This document shows, one piece after another, positions 45,540 to 57,362 of a DNA stretch of 64,000 nt. Numbering within the stretch: position 1 is the stretch's first letter; the number at the start of each line of letters is the position of its first letter. Source of the DNA: Aspidapion aeneum (taxonomy: Eukaryota; Arthropoda; Insecta; Coleoptera; Brentidae); contig OY755038.1 in the NCBI GenBank assembly GCA_963576565.1, positions 11,423,756 to 11,487,755 on the forward strand, in the 5' to 3' direction. The notes below the pieces were generated by a model. That model saw only the letters and a list, made by a program, of their open reading frames with translations. It searched no databases and was not told the origin of the DNA. The position numbers and the translations under genes were made by a program.

Positions 45540-48400
45540 CTAACAGCTTTAATATTTGCTGAGCACTGAGTAAATACAACGTATATAAATATTTTTGTAT
45601 TCCTTAGATGTTGATTTTTGTTTGACGCCATCCTGTATATATATATATATATATAATGTAATTACACCTGTTTAAAGTGGGTCTTATTGTTTTAATGGTG
45701 GATATTACTCCACGCTAACCGATTTGTATTCATTCATAAGTCTGCCAAGAAATGTAAAACACTTTTAAATTGCCTTATCTAAATAATACTACTCACTACT
45801 ACGCCACGAACGTATGTATGTATATGTATGAATGAAATATTTTTCTAATGAGCAAGTTCAATAGTCAAATTTAATGCACCTAAACAATGCACTATTTTTA
45901 CAATAATACGTTTTTCATTCAATTTGTTTCATTTCGATATTTTAAAAGTTTAATAAATACAAACCGATCATTTACAATATTAAATTTATTGTAATAGGTT
46001 TTTAAAACTGTTTGGTGTTTGTTTCAATTTTTAATGGAAAATACAACTTTGTTCCAAAAAATTTGCTTTTAATTAATTAAATATACTTTTTTACCTCGAT
46101 TGTCATCACAAATATCTTAGTAGAAAATTTTGAAAAGGAAGCGAATCCTAGTTTAGTCAGAAACAAAATTCCTTTAAAACGCCAGCACGAAATACTAAGA
46201 GATTAAAACGTGGGTAGTATAAGGATCAGAATCAAAATGTAGAACAGGATTTTAGAGCATCTTACTGCAGTAAGTAATACGTAGAACAGATAACTTCTTG
46301 GCTTTTATGAAATTGATTTGCGTAAAGCATTTATTTTTTAAAACTTAAACCTCCTCCCGATACTTAAAAATTTCTGTATAATTCGTTAATATAAATTATC
46401 ACAATTTCGGAAATGCTTAAACACGATGCTTATGTAATAGGATCTTTCAAACTTACATTAGAAAAATTAAGATGCAAAAAGGAAGTTTTTAATTCAACTC
46501 GAGAAGTAGCTAGTGTCCAATATCGCAATGCGATGCGAGGAGACCCAAAATTGAACAAATATAATGCCAACACAACAGTTTATTATTGTATTACTTATAT
46601 TAAAATTTAAAATCATGCAGCTGACTCTACAAATTTACCCAACATCGACGACGCATACTTTTCTTGGACTTCGCCTTGCTGTATGTTGTTCTGTGCTTGA
46701 ATTGCTTTGAATACGAGGGCTAATAAATAACAATTCAACAACACAAAGTCAAATAATTGGAAAAATAATGAATTATGGATAATTGATAAATAAAAAACTT
46801 ACATACCACTTCAAAAAGTAGAGAGAAGGGATGAGTTACGCTTCTATTTCTAATCTATGCATTAAAAGATGACTAAATGAACTACAATCTAACCCAACTT
46901 AAAAATCAAAGTTTATGAAAATGGGAAAAAAAGTGCAAAATAAGAATAAACAGATAAATGTCTAGTAAATTAAAAAATACATCTTGAAATGCACTTATTT
47001 TTATAAAATATTTCACTAAAGAATCAAAAGTGCGTATAGAAAATGCCAATCTAAACCCAAAAGAGCATGTAAAGAATTTTATGCAATCTTATTCTGAACT
47101 ATTTTTTTACTAAGAAGAGCTGAGCATGCTTTGACAACTCTGCTTAATGGCGTCGGTGACTAAATTTATTGGTCATATGACCTGAGGACAAAAATATTAT
47201 GACCTATTCCTTCTAATCATGAAAAAAGCAAAATCTGATCAACCCAAAATGTGAGAAGATCGTAACTAAGAAATTTAGGAAGGATAAAATTTTTAGGATA
47301 GCTGCAAGGTCATATAATTGGCTAATTTGAACTACGTCAACATTTTTTCCGTGAAATTGTGTATACATTTTTTTTAAGTTAGCTGGTAGAAACTGACCCT
47401 AAATTTTTACATGTATTGCCAGTAATTCCAGATAAATCTTGGGGTAATGCCAAAAAATGTGTACACGTATTGCAAGGTAATGCTAGAAGTTGTTTTCCCT
47501 TCGGATAGGCCATAATAAAATTACGCATTATTTTGGTGTACAAGAAATTATGCTCTTAATATTTACTTTTTAAACCGGTCTCGTACATTGTACGCTCACC
47601 GAGTACACGGATCTATTTTAGGTTATGATATCAACTGTGCCGACCGTTATTTTTGTTGGTTGCGAAGCAACACACACACAGTCTATTGCTTTAAAATACT
47701 TAAGTAGGAAGCCAGAGATATAATTGAGAATTTTAAACTTAAATGGATGATTCTTTGTCTCTTTCTATCAACATGGCTTTCTCTGTTAACCGTATTTTTT
47801 GTCAAAATTATAGATTTTAAGTTTTGTATGTTTTTCTGAGCACTTTGAAAACGTCAGTTAAAGCTTGTGATGTATGATATTTTACCGTAAAATATATTTT
47901 AAAGAATTAGGCAAGTAAATATCGAGTCCGTATTTTGATTAGAAGACATTACGTTTTTGGAAAAACTTAATACTGTCAAATAGTTTCCAACATGCCAGCA
48001 ATCAAATAGACAGATCCTTTTTCGAGAATACTACTAAACTGAATTTAAATTGCCATAAATATACAGAGGCGGACTTTGTTACTCAGATAATTTCTGTGAA
48101 ACACAAATTGTCTGAATCATGCCTTATGCTGCTGAACAGTTGAACACAGCCTTGCTTGGAATTGAAATAAATTGGTGTGCTTTTATAACTGGTGAAAGCC
48201 GCCGCGCCGTTGCAATTGTTTTGTACATAGATGTTTAAAGATTTTTATTTTTTTTTAATATTTGGAAAGAAAGAACTACAAAAGCTAAAGTTTTGTTAAA
48301 GGTAAACATCCACTAAGGAATAATAAATAGGTACTTCAAACTGATAGTTTAATTTAAAATTCAATGCAAAACAGTCTTATTATGATGCATTGAAAGGGAT
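45540..48400. other. no gene seen in 2.9 kb; one TA microsatellite
   Basis: A (TA)n run lies at about 45637-45655, right after GACGCCATCCTG, which resembles a repeat tip. The frame at 46413-46610 is unrecognised. Confidence 0.35.
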
Positions 48401-48560
48401 ATTATGACGATAAGGTCAAAAGGGGGTAACGGCAGCTCGTACAGATACGTGTTTCGCCCTTGTTGTTTCATTCATCAACACATTGATACAGACCAATTGT
48501 CTATTTGCATCATCAGTCACAGTAGCCTACGTTTGGAGGCAAAAAATTGTCGTCACTACG
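48401..48560. repeat. possible interspersed repeat with ACGTGTTTCGCCC motif
   Basis: TACGTGTTTCGCCCTTGTTG and a downstream GCATCATCAGT resemble a hairpin-bearing interspersed repeat I associate with insect genomes, here with the two parts pushed apart. Single copy in this window; family not named. Confidence 0.3.
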
Positions 48561-49214
48561 GAGACAGATATAACCACTCTCAATAAATATCTTGTTCGTT
48601 GTTTACTTCTTGAGGTACATGTTCCCATTCCATAGTTTTGAGTTTGCTGAATATTGTTGTGGCCATACCAACATGTGGTGACATGACCATGTATCATTAA
48701 TAACAGATCCTAAATATTTAAACTTTGAAAAATGTTATAACTTTTCGTTTCTATTAGATTGTTCTGTTTACCTTGCCTATTTTTGTTTTGCTAAAATGTA
48801 TATGTTTGTCCATGCTTGTTTATTTGATGGGGTTAATACATCAAGTTTCATCAATTTTTCAGTGCTAAGCTGAAATACTCTATGTATAAAATTCTTCAAG
48901 ACAAATACAAAATATTTGTGGACTTTTTTTAACACCACAAATCGTTTAATCAATACATAGATTGGATTGACTCCATTTGACAAATCATATTTGTTCAAAA
49001 ATCATATTTTATATTGTTTCACTCTATTTTCCTTCAGTGTTATACAATAAAATTTGAGACAATACTTTTCTCTAAGTTAAAATCTAGTACGATAAACGAA
49101 ACGGGGTGTATTATTATCATTATAAAGTCGCAACATAAAAAAATACTGGAATTCCCAAAGCAGAGGATTATAATTCAAAACTGCGCTGTACAATATAATA
49201 AAATTATGTTGAGC
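48561..49214. other. no gene seen
   Basis: AT-rich DNA; the frames at 48777-48998 and 49014-49220 have no motif. Confidence 0.3.
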
Positions 49215-49500
49215 GCTTGAAGTAAACAAGTGGTTGAAAAACATTCTCTCCTTGTGCTATGCTACGAGCCAAGAAAGTCGACTCGTTGTTTACTTCACTG
49301 TTATCTACGCAATATACGTTCATACGACATTCGGGTCGCCTTGATTCTATGGCGAATTCGAGCGAGTTTCGACCTTATGCCGTCCCCTTGCCTGGGCCCC
49401 CGATGACGATAATTTCCAAGCTGTACACAACATCGAATATAAACGGTCTCGGGCGAAGTCGGCCCGTACTGTGTACTAAGCCCGATGATGTCCGAACTGG
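49215..49500 (-). pseudogene. adenylate-kinase-like P-loop pseudogene trace
   Basis: Minus-strand frame 1 gives SLEIIVIGGPGKGTA (about 49420-49376). Adenylate and UMP/CMP kinases carry I..V.GGPGSGKGT, so two P-loop residues are missing. In the next frame follow RSKLARIRHRIKATRMSYER then ILRR, resembling the (S)KLA...H.S...LLR segment after the loop. A third frame gives DNSEVNNES and SIAQGENVFQPLVY, loosely like the ...GELVP segment. Order fits the family; frames do not. A TGTGTACAG acceptor-like site precedes. The region is GC-richer than its flanks. The 137-residue frame at 49301-49714 is largely a shadow. Confidence 0.35.
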
Positions 49501-49714
49501 TCGACTTGTATAGAGGACGACGAGAAAGAAGGCCAACTGCATGAACCGTTCCTGATACCGTCGTAAAAAAGCTTTGGTTTCTAAAAACATTTCTGCCTGC
49601 TTGCTTGCCGCGACTCACTACTTTATAATTTTGCTGTACAAGGCGAGTCACGAAAATTTCTACATAGTCATTCAACAAAAGATAAAGTATATTTAATGTA
49701 GTTTCATCGCACAA

Positions 49715-50229
49715 ATATTTAAGATTAAATAGGTATAAAAAGGGTGCTTTTAACCCAAAGTTTCATTGAATTAATTATTTAGGATTTTAACTCACTAAAC
49801 CAGTCTTTTTCCTGACCTCGATATAAATGAGTTCAAAAAGGACTTTTTTAAAGAATTACTATGAAAGACTTTAGAATGTGATCTAATTTTGATTGAAAAA
49901 TATGAATTTATTTTAATCCACGTGCAAATTATCTCCAAAATCTTTTCAATCGCCCTATTTTGAAAATTCAAGATAAATTACACTAAGTATACAATAAAGC
50001 CAAACATGATATACATACGGGTATCTTATCTTATATTTATGAACAATGAATAGTAGATATATTTTTTCTATATATATATATTTTGCGTCGTTACCTGTAT
50101 TGCAATGTGAAAATAAATCTTTTATAATTTAATCAAACCGAATTAAAAATAATATGAAGTTAGCCTTTATCTTAGAATCCAGACTCTTTCTTAATGGTAT
50201 TTTTGAACTAGAAATTTTGATTGATTAAC
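49715..50229. other. no gene seen
   Basis: AT-rich DNA, including a short TA run near 50070. Confidence 0.3.
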
Positions 50230-50545
50230 TTAGCATTATATCACACATTTTGTAACCGTGCGTCTCATAACAAAACATGTTAGCAAATTTCAAAATGTAG
50301 TTGGAGGTAGTTTTTGACAAATGTTATAACTGTTTTTTAATATCTTTGATGGTTAAAAAGTGATTGATTTTTTCCACATAACTGCAAAAACCGAAATTCT
50401 ATCAAACATTTTGTAACCGTGCGTCTTAAAACTAAAATCGTTACAAATGTCAAAGCGAAAAGTAGTGTTTGACAAATATTATTATCGGATGGCTAGAACT
50501 GTTTTAAGGTTCTTTTATTGATAAAAAGTTACTGTTTTCTGACGT
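50230..50545. repeat. two direct copies, 163 bp period
   Basis: The 20-mer CATTTTGTAACCGTGCGTCT occurs at 50244 and 50407. Flanking blocks (AAAAC-GTTA, GTTTTTGACAAAT/GTGTTTGACAAAT, AACTGTTTTWA, GGTTAAAAAGT/GATAAAAAGTT) also repeat in order. Confidence 0.7.
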
Positions 50546-51049
50546 ATCTATAAATCTGGGAACTTTTTCTTGCTACAAGATAAATTATTTTACCAAACGC
50601 TGAGAATCGGTGTTTAATAATTTTGATAATTTAAAAGTTATGTTTGAATGTATAGCCCTTAGGTTAGACAAATTTAAATAAAACTACTTTGAAATTTTGT
50701 TTTGATCGACCGAATTTTTTTTTAATCGGTTTGGTAGTTTTAGAGCGTTTGCACGGACAGATAAGATAAATGAAAAACAAATTAAAGTTCTAAGCCGATG
50801 AAACTGTATGAAATAGAAACTTATAATAAAATAATACAAAGCAGAAATAAAGTGTCGAAATTGAATGCCATAAGATCAATATTTAGAACGAAATGGGAAT
50901 CCAGCGAGCATAAAAGATGTGGAATGTGGTAGAAAACAGATTCAACATCGTAGAAACATTTTCTAAGGCTTAGTAGTAGTAGGTATTTTCGTAGTATCGC
51001 GCTCAAAATACCAGAACAGGAAAATAATGGATAATTGCATTATATACGG
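50546..51049. other. no gene seen
   Basis: AT-rich DNA without recognised features. Confidence 0.3.
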
Positions 51050-51300
51050 ACGTCGTGTTTGCACCACGTGCTTTTTTATTCGTGGCTCCCTGTAGGTGGC
51101 CGCCGACTCCGGTATCGATATCGAATATTGCCAAGCCCCGCCCCCCAGCGCAGACGCGGCGCCCTCTGTTTCGCAGAGCGAACGAACAAAAGGGAGCCAA
51201 GCTATTTTTGAAATTAACAGAAAAAACTTCTCTCCATATCCCTCGCCGCTGCGCCGCGCCGTCGGCGACGCAGAGGCAGAGGGTTCAAAAACTTTTTTAG
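51050..51300. promoter_or_regulatory. GC-rich patch with E-box, DRE and CTCF-core motifs
   Basis: Within 110 bases lie CACGTG (51065-51070), TATCGATA (51113-51120, the DREF/BEAF-32 site of insect core promoters and insulators), CCCCGCCCCCC (about 51136-51146) and GCGCCCTCT (51159-51167, the complement of the fly CTCF core AGRKGGCGC). The patch is the GC-richest of its neighbourhood. A housekeeping-type promoter or a boundary element would both fit. Overlapping frames on both strands (51055-51300, 51096-51398) show no domain. Confidence 0.4.
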
Positions 51301-51907
51301 GAGAGATACCGGCTTTTTGTGGAAAGTTTTGTCCCGTTTTTCCAGTTTTGAAACACGAAGAAAAACTTTTGTCTACACATCAACACGAACTTAATTAAGA
51401 GCACCCGACAAAATATAAGGCTCACAAAAAAATTTCTCGTAACGCTCAAAACAAGTCTACAATGATTTTGACACAATTTTGTCTTAACGTTTATCTGTCT
51501 GTCTCTCAAGCAATGGGTAGAACAGTGAAACCACTGGTAAAAACCCCGTCACCATTGCTCACCTGTAAACTTCACAAGCTAGAAAGGAAACAAATAAGAC
51601 AGGTGACGGGACTCGTAACCCGTCATCACCACTGAGGAAATACTTTGTCTATGGAAAACACCTGCATTGAATAGGAATCTACCGAGATCATATACAAGTG
51701 CCAGCACGAAACCTTCGGCAGACCCAGAATCCTTTCGGAGGGAAATCCATCACACGAGCCGCTGAAAAGGGGCTATTTCGCGTTGCGAGGTTTTCAAACC
51801 TCCCAAATTAGAAAAAAGACACAGCAGGAGATAAAATAGGCTAAGTGTAAGGGTCTTTGAAACAAACTTGCTGTATAAACAAATTAATCAATCAATATGT
51901 CTGTACC
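51301..51907. other. no gene seen
   Basis: Moderate-GC DNA; no motif recognised. Confidence 0.3.
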
Positions 51908-54546
51908 GCAAAAGTTCTGAAACTACCAAATTAATTTTGATGAAATTTTTAGAAAAAAAGTGGCCAATTCAAACTGAATCTGAAAGTAATTTCATTAAAA
52001 TTGGTTCCCCCTAAGGAAACATTAAAAATCAGTTTGCAGCACTGGGTAAAAAAACGTTTTGCAACAAATCCGATAATAACTGAAAATGTTGTACTTTTGG
52101 TTTTCGAGTTTTACCAGAAAAATACGAAATTCAATAACTTTTAAATCAAAAAATTAATTTAAATATTAAGACAAGTTAATGTTTGATCAAATATTTTGTG
52201 AAGAAATTTTAATTTTTGCAAAAAGCCTTTTGTTACAAGTGCATTTTATAAATCTGAAAAACGCCAATTTGCTTTAGATCCTCCTCAAAACGTGACATAT
52301 CAGGCGGTTTTTAGAATTTAAATAAGTTTCCATTCGCCATAGCTCATTCTCTTCCAGTCCAGTCTTCTACCAAGTGCTTGTTTTATTATTATTGATGTTC
52401 ATTAATTTTTGGAAGATTCCTATTTATACGACTGGTTGAGTTTAATAAGGCAAAATTCTACAAGCATGTTTCTTTTTGCATTGGCAATATAAGCATATCT
52501 TTCTTTAGTACCTTTTATCAAAGGGACCTTATATTTAATTACTTAAATATTGGACACGAGCGTGTATGGTTCAGCTATCCCTCTCCCTTCTCGTGGTTTT
52601 AGCTATCGGGTCGCATATACAGAGCGCTCCCGTTCGTCGCCCCGTGTGATGGGACGTCGGCGTCGGTTGTTTTAATTTTGAGTTGGGACGGCTTTCTACG
52701 CTGTGGAGGCGTTGAATAAGTTTTTTCTTATTAATCGTAGAGGGCTGTTTTTAGAAGTAGGATTTGTGTGTGACGTATTATATTTTTTTTACATACAATT
52801 AAAATATTTGTTACAGAAAACGATTTTATAATCTCGAAATCTTTCAATAACAACAATAAAACCAAGCTTATACGACCCTTGATTACAGTAAAGCTCAGAA
52901 ATAATTTGTATATATCTTATTTATCAACTTCTGTTACATAAAATCTGTTAAATCCATCAAATTATTAATAGAGATCACTGCTGAAATCATATGACTTAAT
53001 AAAGATCTTTCCCACCTCGTATCAAATACTACTAATGCTAAACTCCAGATAATTGGTGCCTTTAACCCTCCAATAAATTAAAATGCAAATACTAGTCAAT
53101 GGAAATATTAAATGGTTTCACGGTCCTATAAAAAGAGCGCCTATAAAACTGACCTACTCAATAATGCAAAAGAATGCATATAATACGAGTAGACACCGCT
53201 TCAGCCACTTTTCCAAGCAATTTAAGCAAAAGTTCTGAAACTACCAAATTAATTTTGATGAAATTTTTAGAAAAAAAGTGGCCAATTCAAACTGAATCTG
53301 AAAGTAATTTCATTAAAATTGGTTCCCCCTAAGGAAACATTAAAAATCAGTTTGCAGCACTGGGTAAAAAAACGTTTTGCAACAAATCCGATAATAACTG
53401 AAAATGTTGTACTTTTGGTTTTCGAGTTTTACCAGAAAAATACGAAATTCAATAACTTTTAAATCAAAAAATTAATTTAAATATTAAGACAAGTTAATGT
53501 TTGATCAAATATTTTGTGAAGAAATTTTAATTTTTGCAAAAAGCCTTTTGTTACAAGTTATGCATTTTATAAATCTGAAAAACGCCAATTTGCTTTAGAT
53601 CCTCCTCAAAACGTGACATATCAGGCGGTTTTTAGAATTTAAATAAGTTTCCATTCGCCATAGCTCATTCTCTTCCAGTCCAGTCTTCTACCAAGTGCTT
53701 GTTTTATTATTATTGATGTTCATTAATTTTTGGAAGATTCCTATTTATACGACTGGTTGAGTTTAATAAGGCAAAATTCTACAAGCATGTTTCTTTTTGC
53801 ATTGGCAATATAAGCATATCTTTCTTTAGTACCTTTTATCAAAGGGACCTTATATTTAATTACTTAAATATTGGACACGAGCGTGTATGGTTCAGCTATC
53901 CCTCTCCCTTCTCGTGGTTTTAGCTATCGGGTCGCATATACAGAGCGCTCCCGTTCGTCGCCCCGTGTGATGGGACGTCGGCGTCGGTTGTTTTAATTTT
54001 GAGTTGGGACGGCTTTCTACGCTGTGGAGGCGTTGAATAAGTTTTTTCTTATTAATCGTAGAGGGCTGTTTTTAGAAGTAGGATTTGTGTGTGACGTATT
54101 ATATTTTTTTTACATACAATTAAAATATTTGTTACAGAAAACGATTTTATAATCTCGAAATCTTTCAATAACAACAATAAAACCAAGCTTATACGACCCT
54201 TGATTACAGTAAAGCTCAGAAATAATTTGTATATATCTTATTTATCAACTTCTGTTACATAAAATCTATTAAATCCATCAAATTATTAATAGAGATCACT
54301 GCTGAAATCATATGACTTAATAAAGATCTTTCCCACCTCGTATCAAATACTACTAATGCTAAACTCTAGATAATTGGTGCCTTTAACCCTCCAATAAATT
54401 AAAATGCAAATACTAGTCAATAGAAATATTAAATGGTTTCACGGTCCTATAAAAAGAGCGCCTATAAAACTGACCTACTCAATAATGCAAAAGAATGCAT
54501 ATAATACGAGTAGACACCGCTTCAGCCACTTTTCCAAGCAATTTAA
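51908..54546. repeat. near-identical tandem duplication, 1.32 kb units
   Basis: Unit 1 is 51908-53225 (1318 bp) and unit 2 is 53226-54546 (1321 bp). I found only three substitutions and one 3 bp difference, so identity exceeds 99%. The junction has the short overlap GC. Each unit holds an AT-rich body and a GC-rich patch (52558-52720 and 53877-54040) with CTCTCCCTTCTCGTGG and GACGTCGGCGTCGG. No coding frame. Either a very recent duplication or two haplotypes placed side by side in the assembly. Confidence 0.95.
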
Positions 54547-55609
54547 GCTTACACGCGGTGAACAATCAAACTGGATCATTATATTAATTTAATCCATTAA
54601 CAGGGAACTAGATCACAAGGAGGTGGGGGCGTATTAATCCCTGCGGGGCCCGGTGTGATGCATTTCGGAATTCAGTTATAATTAATTAAGCGGTTCACGC
54701 AACATGCCACTAATAAATATATTGGAATGTGTAAAGCCAGACGAGAGTAAAAGTGTAAATTGATGCTTGCATATTTCATATGATTAATGAAATTGGCCGG
54801 GATTCCAATTAATTGATCTCGTTTATTGACTTTTTCTATTTTTTAAGGTGTTTCTTTTTTGGTAGAGGCGCTAATTAAATTAAAATAGTAAAGAACTATT
54901 AAAAATCGCCGGTGTCCCGGTTTTATCAAAATTATACTAAAAAAGACCTCCAAAAAGCAAGGAATATTCTTGAAAATGTAAAAAATGAGCTGTGGAATTA
55001 TTAAAAATTCCAGGAGCTATCCTTGGAAATACATATCTTGGAAGAATTAGCAAAAAATGCGGTTAACTCACTAAAAATTAAAAAAAAACTAAAAATAATT
55101 GAGGAATTTTTTCTACTTTTTTGGTTTTTAAAGGGTTTTATTTAAATATAATTTTTAAAGTTTTTACTACACCATACAATCCGCAATAGACCCTTTGGTT
55201 TACTACAATATATTTAAAGCAATTATATTTATCAATAAGGCAGCTATAACGGTAAATATCTTTAACAAATCTCAAATTAGTTGACAGTATCTTTTTATTT
55301 TATGTAATTTAGAACAGAGTGTAATTCTACTTCTTTATTCTAGTTTAATGTATCCACGCAACAACAAATTGTTATCTAAAAGGCCTTGAACTTCCTAAAA
55401 TCAAATCGCATCAAAAAACTTTAATGTCAATGTCATTTACATATTCAAGAAATCCCAATAACTCCAACGAAAAAACGGTTGAAATTCCCGCATAAGCAAC
55501 CATGAGAACAGCCAAAGACACAGTATAATTTTAAACTCAGACCCCTAAGTTTTGGCACGGTATGCGAGCAACACAAAAGACCGAAAATATCGTCGAGGTA
55601 TATTTTATA
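54547..55609. other. no gene seen
   Basis: AT-rich. The frame at 55445-55678 (minus) is unrecognised. Confidence 0.3.
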
Positions 55610-55730
55610 AAACGCAACCCTAGGCCCTATACAGGCATCGCCCTGTGTATCCGGCTTCGGCTCGATGGTCGAAGCCAAAACGGGCAGGCGAGGCGGCAGG
55701 CATACAGGGGTGCGTTCACCTTGAAATAGT
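55610..55730. other. GC-rich patch with a hairpin
   Basis: GGCTTCGGCTCGATGGTCGAAGCC can fold on GGCTTCG/CGAAGCC. GGGCAGGCGAGGCGGCAGGC follows. Function unknown; possibly promoter-proximal. Confidence 0.3.
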
Positions 55731-57297
55731 TACTCTACGAAATTCTAATATCGTACAATTAAAAGCTTGGAAGCAAGACTTAACATCTAAACGTAACTTT
55801 ATATAAATTTTAATACCGTGATAAGAAGCTTGGTAAATTTAAGGTAAATGGACCGATTTTAACAATGACAATGAATCTATGAATGTCGAAGATAAAATCA
55901 CTTAAAAAGGAGGCTAACTTGTTTCAAAATTTATCTTAACTTTTTAAAATCTTTCTCTTTGCTTCTAAGGCTTACTTCACTCATGAGTTTGTCAGTTTTT
56001 TTATTAAACTCATACTTTTATCTGTCTATCCATCTGCGAAAAAATTATGAGGAGAGTTTCTAAAATCGTTCCAAAAACTGTAACCAAGCGTATGGTTAAA
56101 AACATCACACAAAAAAGGTCAAATGAGGTTAGGGTTCTTTTCCAATCGTACTGTAAAAATATAAAGGCGAGTAATGTTGAGATTTCCCGACGAACGCACC
56201 CCAGACGCTGCCTGCTTCAGCTTGATGGGGTCTGGGTTTCCGAGAAGGGTGAGCCGGCAATGTTCCCTAACTAAGCAAGAGGGCGAGGGATCGACGGTCG
56301 CCACCACCCCTAGGCTTGCGTACAGTCAGAGGTAAAAATACAAGATATTTATAGTATAGTCGGCAATAGTAATAAAAGGTTGTTGGTGAGAAAAAATAAA
56401 TTTATATTTACTCGCAGGAATGTAGTTGTGTTGTGGTTGCTATATTTTCTTTGAAGAAATAAACAACTTTAAACATTATAAATTTTTTAAATCCATACTT
56501 AAAGTATTTCTGTCATCGGGGCGTCATTGCAATAAAGCCAGGTACTAATTGATGGTTTTACATTGTGGACTGACAGTTGATTTTTCAAAATTGACATAAA
56601 AAAGTTGAATTTAAAAATAAGTAATTTATTTATCTTTAATAAACGAAGGCACTATTCATTACAATTCTTATATTACACCAAGACCTAAAATTGAAACACC
56701 AGCTTTCATCTTATGATGCAAAACTGTCCAAATACTGCCTGGCTTTATTGCAATAAGTCCCTATTAATTTTAATCGTTTCACTAGTCATCTTATATTTTT
56801 GAAAGTAGGTATGTTACAAATGAAGTATGCATAATAAATTTTGAATAAAAGCAAGAATCATACGAGGATAACTATGTACATATTGACAAATTGTCATTAT
56901 TTGTCAAAGCTGATCGTGTTCGCGTACCTTATATGTGTGGGTCTCACTGTACATTCATACGCGCTAATGTTGCGCATCTTTTCCCTCCGAAAAACGAGAT
57001 CCCTCTTTCTTTCGTTACGTTTTGCCGTCTACTCTACCCTCATACCGAACACAGAGGGAGACCCACAACTCCAATAAATTTTGTCGAATTCAATTTTTGA
57101 CAGGTCTCCTAAATATCTATTTTTTGTTTTATAAATTAAAAAAAAGAAATGTTTCCCGCGATGTTAGTTTAAGTGTAACAAATTTGTTTATTGATGGTGT
57201 ATAGGTCACAAGTACATAAATTATATCAATTAAGCTTGATTTTCCTCATTTTGAAACAAAAACACTCAAAAAAAGACTTTTAAACATCTCTATACCT
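55731..57297. other. no gene seen; GC-rich patch at 56170-56330
   Basis: The patch (GACGAACGCACCCCAGACGC, GAGGGCGAGGGATCGACGG) has opposed short frames (56047-56274 plus, 56119-56307 minus) with no motif. The rest is AT-rich. Confidence 0.3.
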
Positions 57298-57362
57298 AGC
57301 CAGGATTCGAACCCGGACGTGTGAAGCAAACGCCTATCACTATTGAAATTAATACTATTTTT
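57298..57362 (-). other. tRNA-like / SINE-head fragment with intact B box
   Basis: The minus strand reads GTCCGGGTTCGAATCCTGGC: a full T-arm, stem CCGGG/CCTGG with one G-U pair around TTCGAAT, i.e. a perfect polymerase III B box. Upstream GTGATAGGCG resembles the end of a D-arm, with only a weak A box. No proper anticodon stem or acceptor stem forms, so it is not a working tRNA gene. A decayed tRNA gene or the head of a tRNA-derived SINE fits. Confidence 0.5.

Noticed and set aside
49301..49714. 137-residue minus-strand frame
   Set aside because: Longest open frame of its region, but the P-loop-like reading is in a different frame; this one shows no domain except a short SKLAR...ERILR segment assigned to the pseudogene trace.
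57298..57362. Functional tRNA gene
   Set aside because: Only the T-arm folds; anticodon and acceptor stems cannot be formed.
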